Positions 1-8,163 of a stretch of DNA of 19,166 bases are shown piece by piece (the stretch's first letter is position 1; each line of letters starts with the position of its first letter). Where the stretch lies: contig DIFU01000143.1 in NCBI GenBank assembly GCA_002419285.1, forward strand, positions 1-19,166. The letters are read 5' to 3'. The translations under genes and the position numbers were made by a program. Source of the stretch: Prolixibacteraceae bacterium UBA5740. Its GTDB lineage: Bacteria > Bacteroidota > Bacteroidia > Bacteroidales > Prolixibacteraceae. The notes under the pieces are model-generated. The model saw nothing but the letters and a program-made list of their open reading frames with translations. It was not told the origin of the DNA and did not search any database.

Positions 1-1143
1 GACCAATCGGTATACTCCTCAGCCCAGGCGTATAATGATAATATTGTTTGCGTGGCTCGTGAATCGGTCTATCGTTTTTATGAAACGGTGATTGATGCCA
101 TTATCGGAATGTACAACGAGGCTGGCATTCCATTGGAATTATTCCATACTGGAGGCGATGAAGTGCCCGAAGGTGCCTGGGCTGGTTCACCCTTGTGTCA
201 AAAATTGATGGAATCGATGCCTGAAATCACTGATCCCAAAAATCTTCAGGCGGTCTTTTTAAAAAGGACAGTGGATATCCTCAAAACAAAAGGGATTAAG
301 ATTGGGGGATGGGAGGAAGTGGCTCTTTACAGGAATACTGAAGGGAAACTGATACCTAATCCTGAATTTGCCGGCGGAGAAGTCATACCATGGGTATGGA
401 ATAACCTGGGGCAATGGGCCGACTTGTCTTATCGTATGGCAAATGCAGGTTACCCGGTGGTAATGTGTGATGTCTCCAATTTCTACCTTGATCTTGCCTA
501 TAGCAAGGACCCAAAGGAACCGGGTCTCTATTGGGGTGGATTCGTTAATGCCCGGAGTACATGGCAGTTTGCTCCTTACAACTCTTTTAATACAAACCTG
601 AAGTCAGGCATGGGTCAGCCGATTGATACGGATCCGGCATTTGCCGGACTGGAAAGACTTCGGCCTGAAAATGCCGGAAATATTGTTGGCTTGCAAGCCC
701 AGCTGTGGGGCGAAACCATCAAAGGAAATGAAATGTTGGAATACTATGCTCTTCCAAAAATGCTTGGATTTGCGGAAACTGCCTGGACCAAAGAACGCAT
801 CTGGGAAAACCAGAAAAATGTTGATGTCAGGAAGAAAGAGATGGATGAGGGTTGGAACATATTTGCCAACACGCTGGGTAAAAGGGAACTGCCAAAATTG
901 GCCAGATTATATGGTGGATTTAACTACCGGATTCCCCAGCCGGGTGCCATTGTTGAGAATGGTGTGTTAAAGGCCAATGTCGAATACCCTGGCTTGGTTA
1001 TCCGCTATACCACAGATGGCTCTGAACCTACAATGCAGTCGATGGTTTATTCTGTTCCGGCCGAAGTTTCAGGTGAAGTTAAACTCAAAGCATTTGACAT
1101 GGCCGGAAGGTCCAGCCGTACAATTATTGCAGTGCCAAGATAG
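1..1143 (+). CDS. beta-N-acetylhexosaminidase (GH20), 5' truncated by window edge
   Basis: This is the C-terminal 380 residues of a glycoside hydrolase family 20 enzyme, which removes terminal beta-linked GlcNAc/GalNAc from glycans by substrate-assisted catalysis. The reading frame is open from base 1, so the N-terminal domain and any signal peptide lie outside the window. The catalytic Asp-Glu pair sits in HTGGDEVP (residues 48-55 of the visible part, D53/E54, bases 157-162). Further GH20 barrel signatures follow: a Trp-rich PWVWNN segment, LDLAYSKDP with YWGGFV, and GLQAQLWGE followed by GFAETAW. After the barrel, roughly the last 75 residues (starting near IPQPGAIVENG and containing YTTDGSEP) resemble the C-terminal chitobiase/hexosaminidase beta-sandwich domain. 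There is no T9SS sorting tail; the protein ends in AVPR. It converges on tadA with a 34-bp gap. Product class is secure, substrate is inferred. Confidence 0.95.
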   Translation, partial: DQSVYSSAQAYNDNIVCVARESVYRFYETVIDAIIGMYNEAGIPLELFHTGGDEVPEGAWAGSPLCQKLMESMPEITDPKNLQAVFLKRTVDILKTKGIKIGGWEEVALYRNTEGKLIPNPEFAGGEVIPWVWNNLGQWADLSYRMANAGYPVVMCDVSNFYLDLAYSKDPKEPGLYWGGFVNARSTWQFAPYNSFNTNLKSGMGQPIDTDPAFAGLERLRPENAGNIVGLQAQLWGETIKGNEMLEYYALPKMLGFAETAWTKERIWENQKNVDVRKKEMDEGWNIFANTLGKRELPKLARLYGGFNYRIPQPGAIVENGVLKANVEYPGLVIRYTTDGSEPTMQSMVYSVPAEVSGEVKLKAFDMAGRSSRTIIAVPR

Positions 1144-1177
1144 AACCTGGGCCTTTTTCATTGATGAAGTAATTTTT

Positions 1178-1630
1178 TCACCTTTTTTGGGCAAAGAAAT
1201 CCTTCATTAATGCACTACATTCATTTTCAAGTATGCCTCCGGTGACTTCAGTTTTAGGATGAAGTGCCCCGGGGGCATATTTTTGATATCCCCTCTTCTC
1301 ATCATAAGCCCCGAATACCAATCTTCCTGTTTGGGCCCACCCGAGTGCTCCCGCGCACATGACACATGGTTCGACTGTCACGTAAATTGTGCAATCGTTT
1401 AAATATTTTCCGCCCAAAAGGTTTGTGGCTGCTGTGATGACCTGCATTTCGGCATGGGCAGTGACATCATTCAGAAGTTCTGTAAGATTGTGTCCTCTGG
1501 CAATGATCTTTCCTGAGCATACCACGACCGCACCAACCGGTATTTCATCTTTGGCATATGCATCCTGCGCTTCCTGCAGGGCTTTACGCATAAAGTATTC
1601 GTCTCCAAAAGGTTCTAACATATTTTTCAA
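1178..1630 (-). CDS. tadA: tRNA-specific adenosine deaminase (TadA type)
   Basis: A 150-residue member of the cytidine/deoxycytidylate deaminase fold. TadA converts adenosine 34 of tRNA-Arg(ACG) to inosine in the cytoplasm. The zinc site is complete: HAE at residues 59-61 (H59 ligand, E61 proton shuttle) and PCVMC at 88-92 (C89 and C92 ligands). The N-terminal IPVGAVVV block and the HNLTELLNDVTAHAEM segment are typical of TadA rather than of guanine or cytosine deaminases, and the length is usual. The start is ATG at 1630; a second ATG three codons in (MLEPFG) is equally possible. The gene stands alone, divergent from aspS with a 68-bp gap. Bacteroidota often carry more than one nucleoside deaminase of this size, so a related base deaminase cannot be fully excluded. 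Confidence 0.88.
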   Translation of the reverse strand: MKNMLEPFGDEYFMRKALQEAQDAYAKDEIPVGAVVVCSGKIIARGHNLTELLNDVTAHAEMQVITAATNLLGGKYLNDCTIYVTVEPCVMCAGALGWAQTGRLVFGAYDEKRGYQKYAPGALHPKTEVTGGILENECSALMKDFFAQKR

Positions 1631-1644
1631 TCCCGTTAATTCGG

Positions 1645-1674
1645 GTTGAAATTGCTAAATTCTTGTTATTTTCG
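1645..1674 (+). promoter_or_regulatory. candidate aspS promoter
   Basis: GTTG at 1645-1648, then 18 bp, then TATTTTCG at 1667-1674. This resembles the Bacteroidota pattern TTTG-N19-TAnnTTTG with one mismatch in each box. It lies 24 bp upstream of the aspS ATG. A short dyad CCCG-TTAATT-CGGG (1633-1646) overlaps the left box. This is a pattern match only. Confidence 0.3.
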
Positions 1675-1698
1675 CAACTTATAAAACATTAGTAATTT

Positions 1699-3459
1699 AT
1701 GTATAGGACAAATACTTGCGGTGAACTCAATCTGGAGCATCGTGGTCGGGAAGTGACTCTGGCCGGATGGGTTCAAAGAGTTAGGGATCTGGGTGCCATG
1801 ACCTTTATTGACCTTCGCGACAGATATGGAATTACCCAATTGGTTTCTGATGAAAATACTCCGAAGGATGTAAAAGAGGCGGTAAACCATCTTGGTCGCG
1901 AATTTGTAATTCAGGCAAAAGGAACTGTCAGGGAAAGGGCCAGTAAGAATAAAAACATTCCCACAGGGGATATTGAAATAGAAATCAGCAGTATCCGGGT
2001 TCTAAGCAAGTCAGAAGTACCCCCATTTACCATTCAGAATGATACTGACGGCGGTGATGATTTACGGATGAAATACCGTTACCTTGACCTTCGCAGACCC
2101 ATGGTTCAGCAGAATCTCTTTCTAAGGGCAAAGATGGCCCATGTAACGAGATCTTATCTTGCCGAGCAGGGATTCATTGAAACCGAAACCCCGGTATTGA
2201 TTAAAAGCACACCTGAAGGAGCCCGTGATTTTGTTGTTCCTTCCAGGATGAATCCCGGTGAGTTTTATGCCTTGCCTCAGTCCCCGCAGATTTTCAAGCA
2301 ACTTTTGATGGTGGCCGGGTTTGATAAATATTTTCAGATTGTGAAATGCTTTCGGGATGAAGATCTTAGGGCAGACCGGCAGCCTGAGTTTACACAGATT
2401 GACTGTGAAATGTCTTTCGTTGAGCAGGAAGATGTCCTGAATACCTTTGAAGGACTTACCCGCCATTTGCTAAAAGAAATCAAGGGAGTGAAAGTGGATA
2501 CTTTCCCCAGGATGCCATGGTCAGTAGCGATGGAGAAATATGGATCAGACAAACCGGATATCAGGTTTGACATGTTCCTTTTCGAAATCTCTGACCTGGT
2601 GAAGGGTAAGGGATTTCCGGTTTTCGATAATGCACCTTATGTCGGAGCAATCTGTGCTAGTGGATGTGCCGAGTATACGCGCAAACAACTTGACGAACTT
2701 ACCGAATGGGTAAATCGGCCGCAAATTGGAGCCAAGGGATTAGTCTATATAAAATTGAACAATGATGGTTCCATCCGTTCGTCGGTTGACAAATTTTACA
2801 GCGAGGAAGACCTGAGGAAGATTGCCGATGTTATGGGGGCTAGTCAGGGAGACCTTATTTTAGTTTTGTCAGGCGACAGGGAGCTTACACAGAATGCGCT
2901 GGGCACACTCCGAGTCGAGATGGCCAACCGGCTGGGATTGCGTCAAAAGGATGTTTTCAGGCCTTTATGGGTGGTTGATTTCCCCCTTTTGGAATGGAAT
3001 GAAGAAACCCAAAGGTTTTTTGCCATGCACCATCCTTTTACTTCGCCAAAACCTGAAGATATTGCCCTTTTGGACACAGAGCCTGGAAAGGTCAGGGCAA
3101 ATGCATATGACTTGGTTATAAACGGGGTCGAGATTGGTGGGGGATCTGTTCGAATCTTTGATTCTCAGCTTCAGGCCAACATGTTTCGGATTTTAGGATT
3201 TACACCGTCACAGGCTGAAGCCCAGTTCGGATTCCTGATGAATGCATTCCGGTACGGAGCGCCGCCCCATGCCGGCATTGCATTTGGTTTTGACAGACTT
3301 GTTTCCATGTTTGCCGGGCTTGACAGTATCAGGGATGTCATCGCTTTCCCAAAAAACAATTCGGGACGCGATGTGATGAACGATTCACCATCACCTATAT
3401 CAGATGATCAACTAGAGGAATTAAACCTCATTGTAAATTTGCCGGAAGCGAAGAAATAG
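1699..3459 (+). CDS. aspS: aspartate--tRNA ligase (bacterial type)
   Basis: Class II aspartyl-tRNA synthetase, 586 residues, the normal size for the bacterial enzyme. It charges tRNA-Asp with aspartate in the cytoplasm. The N-terminal OB-fold anticodon-binding domain spans about residues 1-105 (AGWVQRVRDLGAMTFIDLRD). The catalytic core follows, with motif 2 as FRDEDLRADRQPEFTQ (218-233) and motif 3 as GIAFGFDRLV (526-535, with R533). The bacterial insertion (GAD-type) domain lies between, at about residues 285-415. HHPFTSPKPED (444-454) is also characteristic of the bacterial form. The ATG at 1699 gives the expected MYRTNTCGEL start. The gene is monocistronic and converges on the ExbD genes at a shared terminator. 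From sequence alone I cannot tell whether it is discriminating or also charges tRNA-Asn. Confidence 0.98.
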   Translation: MYRTNTCGELNLEHRGREVTLAGWVQRVRDLGAMTFIDLRDRYGITQLVSDENTPKDVKEAVNHLGREFVIQAKGTVRERASKNKNIPTGDIEIEISSIRVLSKSEVPPFTIQNDTDGGDDLRMKYRYLDLRRPMVQQNLFLRAKMAHVTRSYLAEQGFIETETPVLIKSTPEGARDFVVPSRMNPGEFYALPQSPQIFKQLLMVAGFDKYFQIVKCFRDEDLRADRQPEFTQIDCEMSFVEQEDVLNTFEGLTRHLLKEIKGVKVDTFPRMPWSVAMEKYGSDKPDIRFDMFLFEISDLVKGKGFPVFDNAPYVGAICASGCAEYTRKQLDELTEWVNRPQIGAKGLVYIKLNNDGSIRSSVDKFYSEEDLRKIADVMGASQGDLILVLSGDRELTQNALGTLRVEMANRLGLRQKDVFRPLWVVDFPLLEWNEETQRFFAMHHPFTSPKPEDIALLDTEPGKVRANAYDLVINGVEIGGGSVRIFDSQLQANMFRILGFTPSQAEAQFGFLMNAFRYGAPPHAGIAFGFDRLVSMFAGLDSIRDVIAFPKNNSGRDVMNDSPSPISDDQLEELNLIVNLPEAKK

Positions 3460-3463
3460 GAAT

Positions 3464-3495
3464 AAAAAAAAGGAAGCGAGCAGCTTCCTTTTTTT
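3464..3495. terminator. bidirectional intrinsic terminator between aspS and the exb operon
   Basis: A8, then stem GGAAGC (3472-3477), loop GAGCA, stem GCTTCC (3483-3488), then T7. The A-tract and T-tract make it work in both directions. It lies 4 bp after the aspS stop and 15 bp after the last exb gene on the other strand. Confidence 0.9.
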
Positions 3496-3510
3496 ATGAT
3501 AGGTGTAAGA

Positions 3511-3984
3511 TTAAAATTGCGCTTGACGTTTTCGGGCTGAATAGTTGATGTGCAACGCTGCAGCTTTGCGAAGTTCTTGTTTGATATCCTGTACAATCTG
3601 CATCTTCGTATATTCATCAACTTTCAATGAGGTAATCATGAATGGTACTTCAGCTTCATTTCTGGCTTCCCTTTCAGCGATAATGTAATCAGTGATATCG
3701 CTTACTTCGGCAAACTGGTCATTCAGCTGAATACGTGGTTCAATCCCGTACGCACGTTGAAATTCACGGTGAGGTACTCCTACGTAAATATAACTTACCA
3801 GCGATTTTTTCTCAAGCTTGTTAAGCTCGGTAGCCGATGGCAGGGTTTGTCTAACTTTCAGAGTTACTTCTCTCATGGTCGTACTGACCATAAAGAAGAA
3901 AAGAAGCATGAATACGATATCAGGCAATGAAGCGGTTGATATCGGTGGTAGTTCGTTTGAACCTTTCTTTTTAAATTTATGCAT
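3511..3984 (-). CDS. ExbD/TolR family proton-channel subunit (second copy)
   Basis: A 157-residue ExbD/TolR protein. Members sit in the inner membrane with one N-terminal helix and a periplasmic domain, and pair with ExbB to use the proton gradient to drive TonB-type transport or related outer-membrane work. A short basic cytoplasmic tail (MHKFKKK) is followed by the single membrane helix, about residues 20-37. This holds the essential intramembrane aspartate D22 in SLPDIVFMLLFFFMV. The periplasmic part (about 40-157) ends in a basic tail. It starts one base after the stop of the preceding exbD and has a strong Shine-Dalgarno inside that gene, so translation is probably coupled. It is the last gene of a four-gene operon. 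Two different ExbD paralogues in tandem are common in this phylum; the division of labour is unknown. Confidence 0.93.
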   Translation of the reverse strand: MHKFKKKGSNELPPISTASLPDIVFMLLFFFMVSTTMREVTLKVRQTLPSATELNKLEKKSLVSYIYVGVPHREFQRAYGIEPRIQLNDQFAEVSDITDYIIAEREARNEAEVPFMITSLKVDEYTKMQIVQDIKQELRKAAALHINYSARKRQAQF

Positions 3985-3985
3985 G

Positions 3986-4561
3986 CTATTTTCCTCCTAC
4001 CTTTTTGGGTTCAGCTTCGGAAATCCTTTGCGGATAGATCTCGCGAACGGCATCCTGCTCTTCTTTCGTAAGAGAAGCATATGGTTTTCCGAATTTTGAT
4101 TTTGATAACTCTTCCCTGAGTTCGTTAATGGCTCCAACCAATTCGTTTTGAACAGCGATATAAGTACCATATTGGGTCCCAAGGTCATTCTGCAGGGAAA
4201 TTACCCCTTTTGAAATTCCAACTTCTCCAAAGAAGTTAACCTCTTTGTACTCTTTTTCGGGGAGATTTTCCAGATCAAATGGATTTGCCATAAATTCCTT
4301 TGCTTTTTCCCTCAGCTCGCTGATTTGCATCCACTCTCCTTCAACCAAAAGCTGGTTGTCTTTGTTAACGAGCACAATAAAAACATTGCGCTCTTTAATG
4401 GGTGGAGTATCATCTTCTTCAGGATTTTCAACAAATGCAGGCAATCTCCTTTCCAAACCGCTGTCAACGTCCATAGTGGTTGTAACCAGGAAAAAGATCA
4501 AAAGCATAAAGGCAATGTCTGCCAATGATGCTGATGGTATTTCAGGTGTTTTTCTTGACAT
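3986..4561 (-). CDS. ExbD/TolR family proton-channel subunit (first copy)
   Basis: A 191-residue ExbD/TolR protein, the partner of ExbB in an inner-membrane proton channel. The N-terminus MSRKTPEIPSASLADIAFML carries the single membrane helix (about residues 13-30) with the conserved aspartate D15, followed by LLIFFLVTTTM. The periplasmic part is longer than in the second copy. It has an acidic linker (ENPEEDD, about 45-51), a beta-rich segment (NVFIVLVNKDNQLLVEGE) and a charged C-terminal region ending in a Gly-Gly-Lys tail. It lies 35 bp after the 4-TM membrane protein and one base before the next exbD. The two ExbD proteins are clearly paralogues rather than recent duplicates: they match in the helix but not over the periplasmic domain. 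Confidence 0.93.
   Translation of the reverse strand: MSRKTPEIPSASLADIAFMLLIFFLVTTTMDVDSGLERRLPAFVENPEEDDTPPIKERNVFIVLVNKDNQLLVEGEWMQISELREKAKEFMANPFDLENLPEKEYKEVNFFGEVGISKGVISLQNDLGTQYGTYIAVQNELVGAINELREELSKSKFGKPYASLTKEEQDAVREIYPQRISEAEPKKVGGK
3993..3998 (-). promoter_or_regulatory. strong ribosome binding site for the second exbD
   Basis: AGGAGG on the minus strand, 8 nt before the ATG at 3984. It is encoded by the last sense codons (Val-Gly-Gly-Lys) of the upstream exbD. Most other starts in this window have no clear Shine-Dalgarno, so this one stands out and fits a coupled pair. Confidence 0.75.
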
Positions 4562-4596
4562 AATTTATTTTCCTGTTTTTTTAACCACACGGTTAA

Positions 4597-5049
4597 TTAC
4601 TTGAATACATTCGAAACGGATGACCAAACTACTGACAGCACAGCGATTCCAAATAACAGGTAAGTGGCAATCAGGCCGGCATCAACCATTTTTGCGATAC
4701 CCGGAGTAAGTGAACCGTCAGCAATAAATTTATCAACTCCGATAAATTGCGGAATAGCATCAGAAGCCAGAACATAGGATACGATAGCTATCACAGCAAT
4801 GAAGCCCAGGGAAAGCAAACCCTTCTTGGCAGCACCAATATCGGATACCATTTGGAATACTCCGGCAAGCAGGGCAATGCCAGCCCCAACAGCCAGGAGA
4901 ATGTAGGTCCAGATTATATTGTTGTTAATCCAGCTGTTCATGACCGGATCGGAGTCTTCACCGATGTTGACCATCAGTGAAACAACCAATACAGCTGAAA
5001 TCGCCAGAATGACCCACAGTATGATTGTTAATACTTTTGTAAACTTCAT
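4597..5049 (-). CDS. uncharacterised four-helix membrane protein of the ExbB/ExbD cassette
   Basis: I do not recognise a named family. The protein has 150 residues and four predicted membrane segments, at about 6-28, 45-68, 77-95 and 122-145. A short acidic loop (NIGEDSDPVMNSWINNN, 28-44) follows the first helix, and a polar loop (SDAIPQFIGVDKFIADGS, 96-113) separates helices three and four. The third and fourth helices have small residues but no obvious intramembrane Asp or Glu like that of ExbD. It sits 7 bp after exbB and 35 bp before the first exbD, so it is almost certainly co-expressed with them and probably an accessory subunit of the same complex. From general knowledge, a small membrane protein in this slot is common in Bacteroidota. 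Its role is inferred from position only. Confidence 0.85.
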   Translation of the reverse strand: MKFTKVLTIILWVILAISAVLVVSLMVNIGEDSDPVMNSWINNNIIWTYILLAVGAGIALLAGVFQMVSDIGAAKKGLLSLGFIAVIAIVSYVLASDAIPQFIGVDKFIADGSLTPGIAKMVDAGLIATYLLFGIAVLSVVWSSVSNVFK

Positions 5050-5056
5050 GGTTCAA

Positions 5057-5854
5057 TTATTTTTTCATATTGTGTTTTACAAGCAAGTCGAGCAGTGAAA
5101 TGGAAGCGTCTTCCATATTGTTTACCACTGCATCAATTTTAGCCACACAATAGTTGTAGAAAATTTGAAGGATTATAGCCACTATAAGACCGAATACGGT
5201 AGTGATAAGAGCAACTTTGATACCACCAGCCACAAGTGAGGGAGAAATATCACCTGCAATTTCAATGGCATCGAATGCCGAAATCATACCGATTACAGTT
5301 CCCATGAACCCGAGCATAGGTGCCAGAGCGATGAAAAGTGCAATCCAGCTCAAACCTCTTTCCAAAAGACCAGCCTGGACACCGCCATAAGAGACGATTG
5401 ATTTTTCAACCACGTCGATACCATGATCGAATCGGTCAAGACCCTGATAGAAAATACTGGCAACCGGTCCCCGGGTGTTGCGGCAAACCTCTTTGGCTGC
5501 CTCAACGCCACCGTTCTGAAGAGCTTCTTCAACTTTGGCCAGTAATTTCTTGGTGTTGGTGGTTGAAAGGTTAAGGTAAAGTACCCTTTCAATGGCAAAT
5601 GCAAGACCCAGAATCAGGGTAATCAATACAAATGACATAAAGCCGGCACCACCCTCGATGAATTTTTGTTTAAGCTGGCTGTGTAGTGACTTTCCTTCTT
5701 CAGCGGCAGCAGCAGCAGCTTCCTGCGTGTCAACGGATAAGTCAACCTGTGCAGCCTGCTCAGTAGCTTGCTCAGCTTCCTGTGCAAAAACAGTATTTGA
5801 TGCTCCGAAAGCAAGCATCCCGAAAACTGCAAGTAACGCAAATAATCTTTTCAT
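5057..5854 (-). CDS. exbB: ExbB/TolQ/MotA family proton-channel protein
   Basis: A 265-residue inner-membrane channel protein that forms the multimeric ring around ExbD. It has a cleavable-looking signal peptide (MKRLFALLAVFGMLAFGASN, likely cut near VFA-Q, residues 22-25). Next is an Ala/Glu/Gln-rich periplasmic linker (about 26-56, including a run of six alanines), then three membrane helices at about 69-90, 168-192 and 210-234. The family core APMLGFMGTVIGMISAF (178-194) and the GIKVALITTVFGL segment (211-223) identify it as MotA/TolQ/ExbB. It is the first gene of the operon with the 4-TM protein and two ExbDs. There is no tonB gene in the cluster, so the partner could be a TonB encoded elsewhere or a Tol-like system. 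The signal peptide plus linker is typical of the longer ExbB form in this phylum. Confidence 0.94.
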   Translation of the reverse strand: MKRLFALLAVFGMLAFGASNTVFAQEAEQATEQAAQVDLSVDTQEAAAAAAEEGKSLHSQLKQKFIEGGAGFMSFVLITLILGLAFAIERVLYLNLSTTNTKKLLAKVEEALQNGGVEAAKEVCRNTRGPVASIFYQGLDRFDHGIDVVEKSIVSYGGVQAGLLERGLSWIALFIALAPMLGFMGTVIGMISAFDAIEIAGDISPSLVAGGIKVALITTVFGLIVAIILQIFYNYCVAKIDAVVNNMEDASISLLDLLVKHNMKK

Positions 5855-5913
5855 AATTGCTTTTAATTAAATTAATAATCTCCTTGATTTATTCAGATTT
5901 ATTTATTTCTCCT

Positions 5914-5943
5914 CAAAATTATAAATCATCTACATTATTCAAA
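5914..5943 (-). promoter_or_regulatory. candidate exbB operon promoter
   Basis: On the minus strand, TTTG (5940-5943), then 18 bp, then TAATTTTG (5914-5921). Both boxes match the Bacteroidota primary sigma consensus TTTG-N19-TAnnTTTG, with spacing one base short. This would start transcription about 50 nt before the exbB ATG. It is the best two-box match in the window. Confidence 0.5.
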
Positions 5944-6040
5944 AGTCAAAGTGAACTTTTTAAAAGCCTTTGCTCATTTATTTTTTATTAATGTAGATTG
6001 TAATCCAAGTTGGTTTAAAGAACGAAATGAAATGATTCAT

Positions 6041-6129
<89 letters not shown>

Positions 6130-6187
6130 AGTTTACTCAGATTTATGAGGGCTGCAAAATACTAAAAAAATAAAAACGGAAACACTT

Positions 6188-7228
6188 TTATTCCGTTATT
6201 TCCCCACTCAGGCTTTTATTCAAATGGATTTTAATTTCTTCCTTTTTTAATTTTTGTCCCAAAAGCAACATCAGCTTGGTAACGGCTGCTTCCGTGGTCA
6301 TGTCTTTTCCGCTGATCACGCCAGCCTTTAACAACTCCCTGCTTGTTTCATACTGTCCCATATGCACGCTTCCACCCTGGCATTGCGAAATATTCAGCAC
6401 AATGATGTTTTCCCGAATCGCCTTTCTGATGGCACTGATCAACCAACGAGTGGTAGGTACATTGCCCGACCCGAATGATTCAAGGATCACTCCCTTTAGT
6501 CCGGGGGTTGCTAAAAGGGACTCTATTGCAGTCCGGTTGATTCCGGGAAACATTTTAAGTATTAAAACATTGTCGTTAAATCCTGCCCTGATTTTTAAAA
6601 TCCCTTTATTTTCGGGGTAATGGATAAATTCGGTATGATATTTAATATCCACCCCGGCCGTGGCAAGTGCGGGATAATTTTCTGAAGCGAACGCACTGAA
6701 ATTTTCCGAATCTCTTTTAATTGACCGGTTCCCCCGGTATAACTTAAAATCAAAATAAATGCATACTTCCGGGACGATTGCGTGGTCATTCTGACGCGCA
6801 GCGGCAATTTCAATGGCGGTAATCAGGTTTTCTTTGCCGTCAGTCCTGATAGTCCCAATTGGAAGTTGTGATCCGGTCAGGATAACTGGCTTGTCGAGGT
6901 TCTCAAACATAAAACTGAGCGCCGATGCGGTATAGGCCATGGTATCGGTACCATGCAATATGACAAATCCATCAAATTGGTTATAGTTCTTATGAATGGT
7001 TTCTGCCAGTTTTTCCCATATTCTTGGAGTCATGTTGGAAGAATCAATGGGGGGATTGAATGCGATCGTCTTCAGCCGGTACCCAAATTTGTTCAGTTCA
7101 GGAACCACCTTCTGGATCTCCTCAAACCTCACTGGCGACAGTGTTCCAGTCTCGGGTTGAAATGACATTCCAATCGTTCCTCCCGTGTAGATAATCAGCA
7201 CTGACGGGGTTCTTGTTTCTGTTTTCAT
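6188..7228 (-). CDS. ansA: type I (cytoplasmic) L-asparaginase
   Basis: A 346-residue asparaginase that hydrolyses L-asparagine to aspartate and ammonia. No signal peptide is visible, which fits the cytoplasmic type I enzyme. The two active-site blocks are present: YTGGTIG with nucleophile T15, and HGTDTM with T94-D95 (residues 92-97). The catalytic lysine is expected at K171 in LYRGNRSIK. The DSSNM substrate loop (62-66) and TGSQLP are also typical. I chose the ATG at 7228 (MKTETRTPSVLIIYTGG). The frame extends seven codons upstream to a TTG, but the ATG fits the family N-terminus. It follows tatD by 28 bp and is probably in one operon with it. There is no clear hairpin between its stop and the tRNA. 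Confidence 0.94.
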   Translation of the reverse strand: MKTETRTPSVLIIYTGGTIGMSFQPETGTLSPVRFEEIQKVVPELNKFGYRLKTIAFNPPIDSSNMTPRIWEKLAETIHKNYNQFDGFVILHGTDTMAYTASALSFMFENLDKPVILTGSQLPIGTIRTDGKENLITAIEIAAARQNDHAIVPEVCIYFDFKLYRGNRSIKRDSENFSAFASENYPALATAGVDIKYHTEFIHYPENKGILKIRAGFNDNVLILKMFPGINRTAIESLLATPGLKGVILESFGSGNVPTTRWLISAIRKAIRENIIVLNISQCQGGSVHMGQYETSRELLKAGVISGKDMTTEAAVTKLMLLLGQKLKKEEIKIHLNKSLSGEITE

Positions 7229-7256
7229 TTTAAGCCGCTTTTTGCGCAATTAAGGT

Positions 7257-8021
7257 TCAAATCCCAAAGAGTCTCTCTGCATTCTCAGTGGTAATTCTGG
7301 CAACCTCCATTTCGGAAGTCCCGGTAGCTTCAGCCACACGGGCTGCAATGATGGAAAGGTAGGAACTCTCATTTCTCTTTCCTCTGTATGGAACGGGCGC
7401 AAGGTAGGGGGCATCTGTTTCCAGAACGACATGTTTAAGTCCTGTTTCCTTTAACACCTCCCTGAGGTTTGTGTTTTTAAATGTCACCACTCCTCCTATG
7501 CCTATGTAAAATCCAAGGTCAAAAACTTTCTGTGCATCTTCAGCATCACCCGAAAAACAGTGGAATACTCCCGTTAAAAGTCCGTCCTGTTCTTCTTCAA
7601 TAATTTTCATTACCTCCTGAAATGAATCACGTACGTGAATGACTATGGGTAAATTTGCTGATTTGGCGATCTTGACCTGGTATCGAAAGGCTTCTTCCTG
7701 TTCCTTGAGGTATGATTTGTCCCAGTACAGATCAATTCCTATTTCTCCGATTCCATAGAATTTTCGATCCGACAACCACTTTTCCACCAACGTAATTTGG
7801 CTTTTGTAGTCTGGTGTGACTGAAGTCGGATGGAGCCCAATGAGCGGAAAACAATTGTCGGGATATTGATCCGAGAGGCTGAGCATGCCTTCAATCGAAC
7901 TTTCATCGATGTTGGGAAGAATCATTTTTTTGATCCCACTTTGGATGGTTCGTTCGATCATTTCATTTCTGTCGGTGTCAAATTCCCCGGTATACAGGTG
8001 GGCATGTGTATCGATCAGCAT
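7257..8021 (-). CDS. tatD: TatD family metal-dependent deoxyribonuclease
   Basis: A 254-residue TatD-type hydrolase with a TIM-barrel fold. Members are metal-dependent DNases or exonucleases linked to DNA repair, and some act on D-aminoacyl-tRNA. Metal ligands are visible: DTHAH at 4-8 (H6, H8), E93 in GIGEIGID, H129 in IVIHVRDS, H154 in FHCFSG, and D203 in LETDAPYL. I chose the ATG at 8021 because MLIDTHAHLY is the usual family start. The open frame continues upstream to an ATG at 8054 and a TTG at 8108, which would add 11 or 29 residues not usual for the family. It heads a likely two-gene unit with ansA. Confidence 0.92.
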   Translation of the reverse strand: MLIDTHAHLYTGEFDTDRNEMIERTIQSGIKKMILPNIDESSIEGMLSLSDQYPDNCFPLIGLHPTSVTPDYKSQITLVEKWLSDRKFYGIGEIGIDLYWDKSYLKEQEEAFRYQVKIAKSANLPIVIHVRDSFQEVMKIIEEEQDGLLTGVFHCFSGDAEDAQKVFDLGFYIGIGGVVTFKNTNLREVLKETGLKHVVLETDAPYLAPVPYRGKRNESSYLSIIAARVAEATGTSEMEVARITTENAERLFGI

Positions 8022-8106
8022 CAGCAATTTTTTCGCAAAGGTATGAACTTCCATAAATCCGGCAATTTCAGGGACGGGCTTGCTGAATCTATATTTGTAG
8101 GGTCGC

Positions 8107-8141
8107 AAAATATAGGAAGGCTTGCCACCGACAAGCCTTCC
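8107..8141 (-). terminator. intrinsic terminator of gdhA
   Basis: A perfect 10-bp stem, GGAAGGCTTG (8115-8124) with CAAGCCTTCC (8132-8141), loop of 7. On the minus strand it is followed by the T-rich run TATATTTT. It begins 22 bp after the gdhA stop. Confidence 0.85.
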
Positions 8142-8163
8142 CTGATTTAATGCTCTTTATAAT

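Noticed and set aside
5592..5870. 92-codon plus-strand frame opposite exbB
   Set aside because: Ala/Ser/Cys-rich peptide produced by the antisense of the exbB Ala/Glu-rich linker and signal peptide; a shadow.
8022..8108. 29-residue N-terminal extension of TatD from a TTG
   Set aside because: TatD proteins begin at or near MLIDTHAHL. The extension starts right at the gdhA terminator and does not look like a signal peptide.
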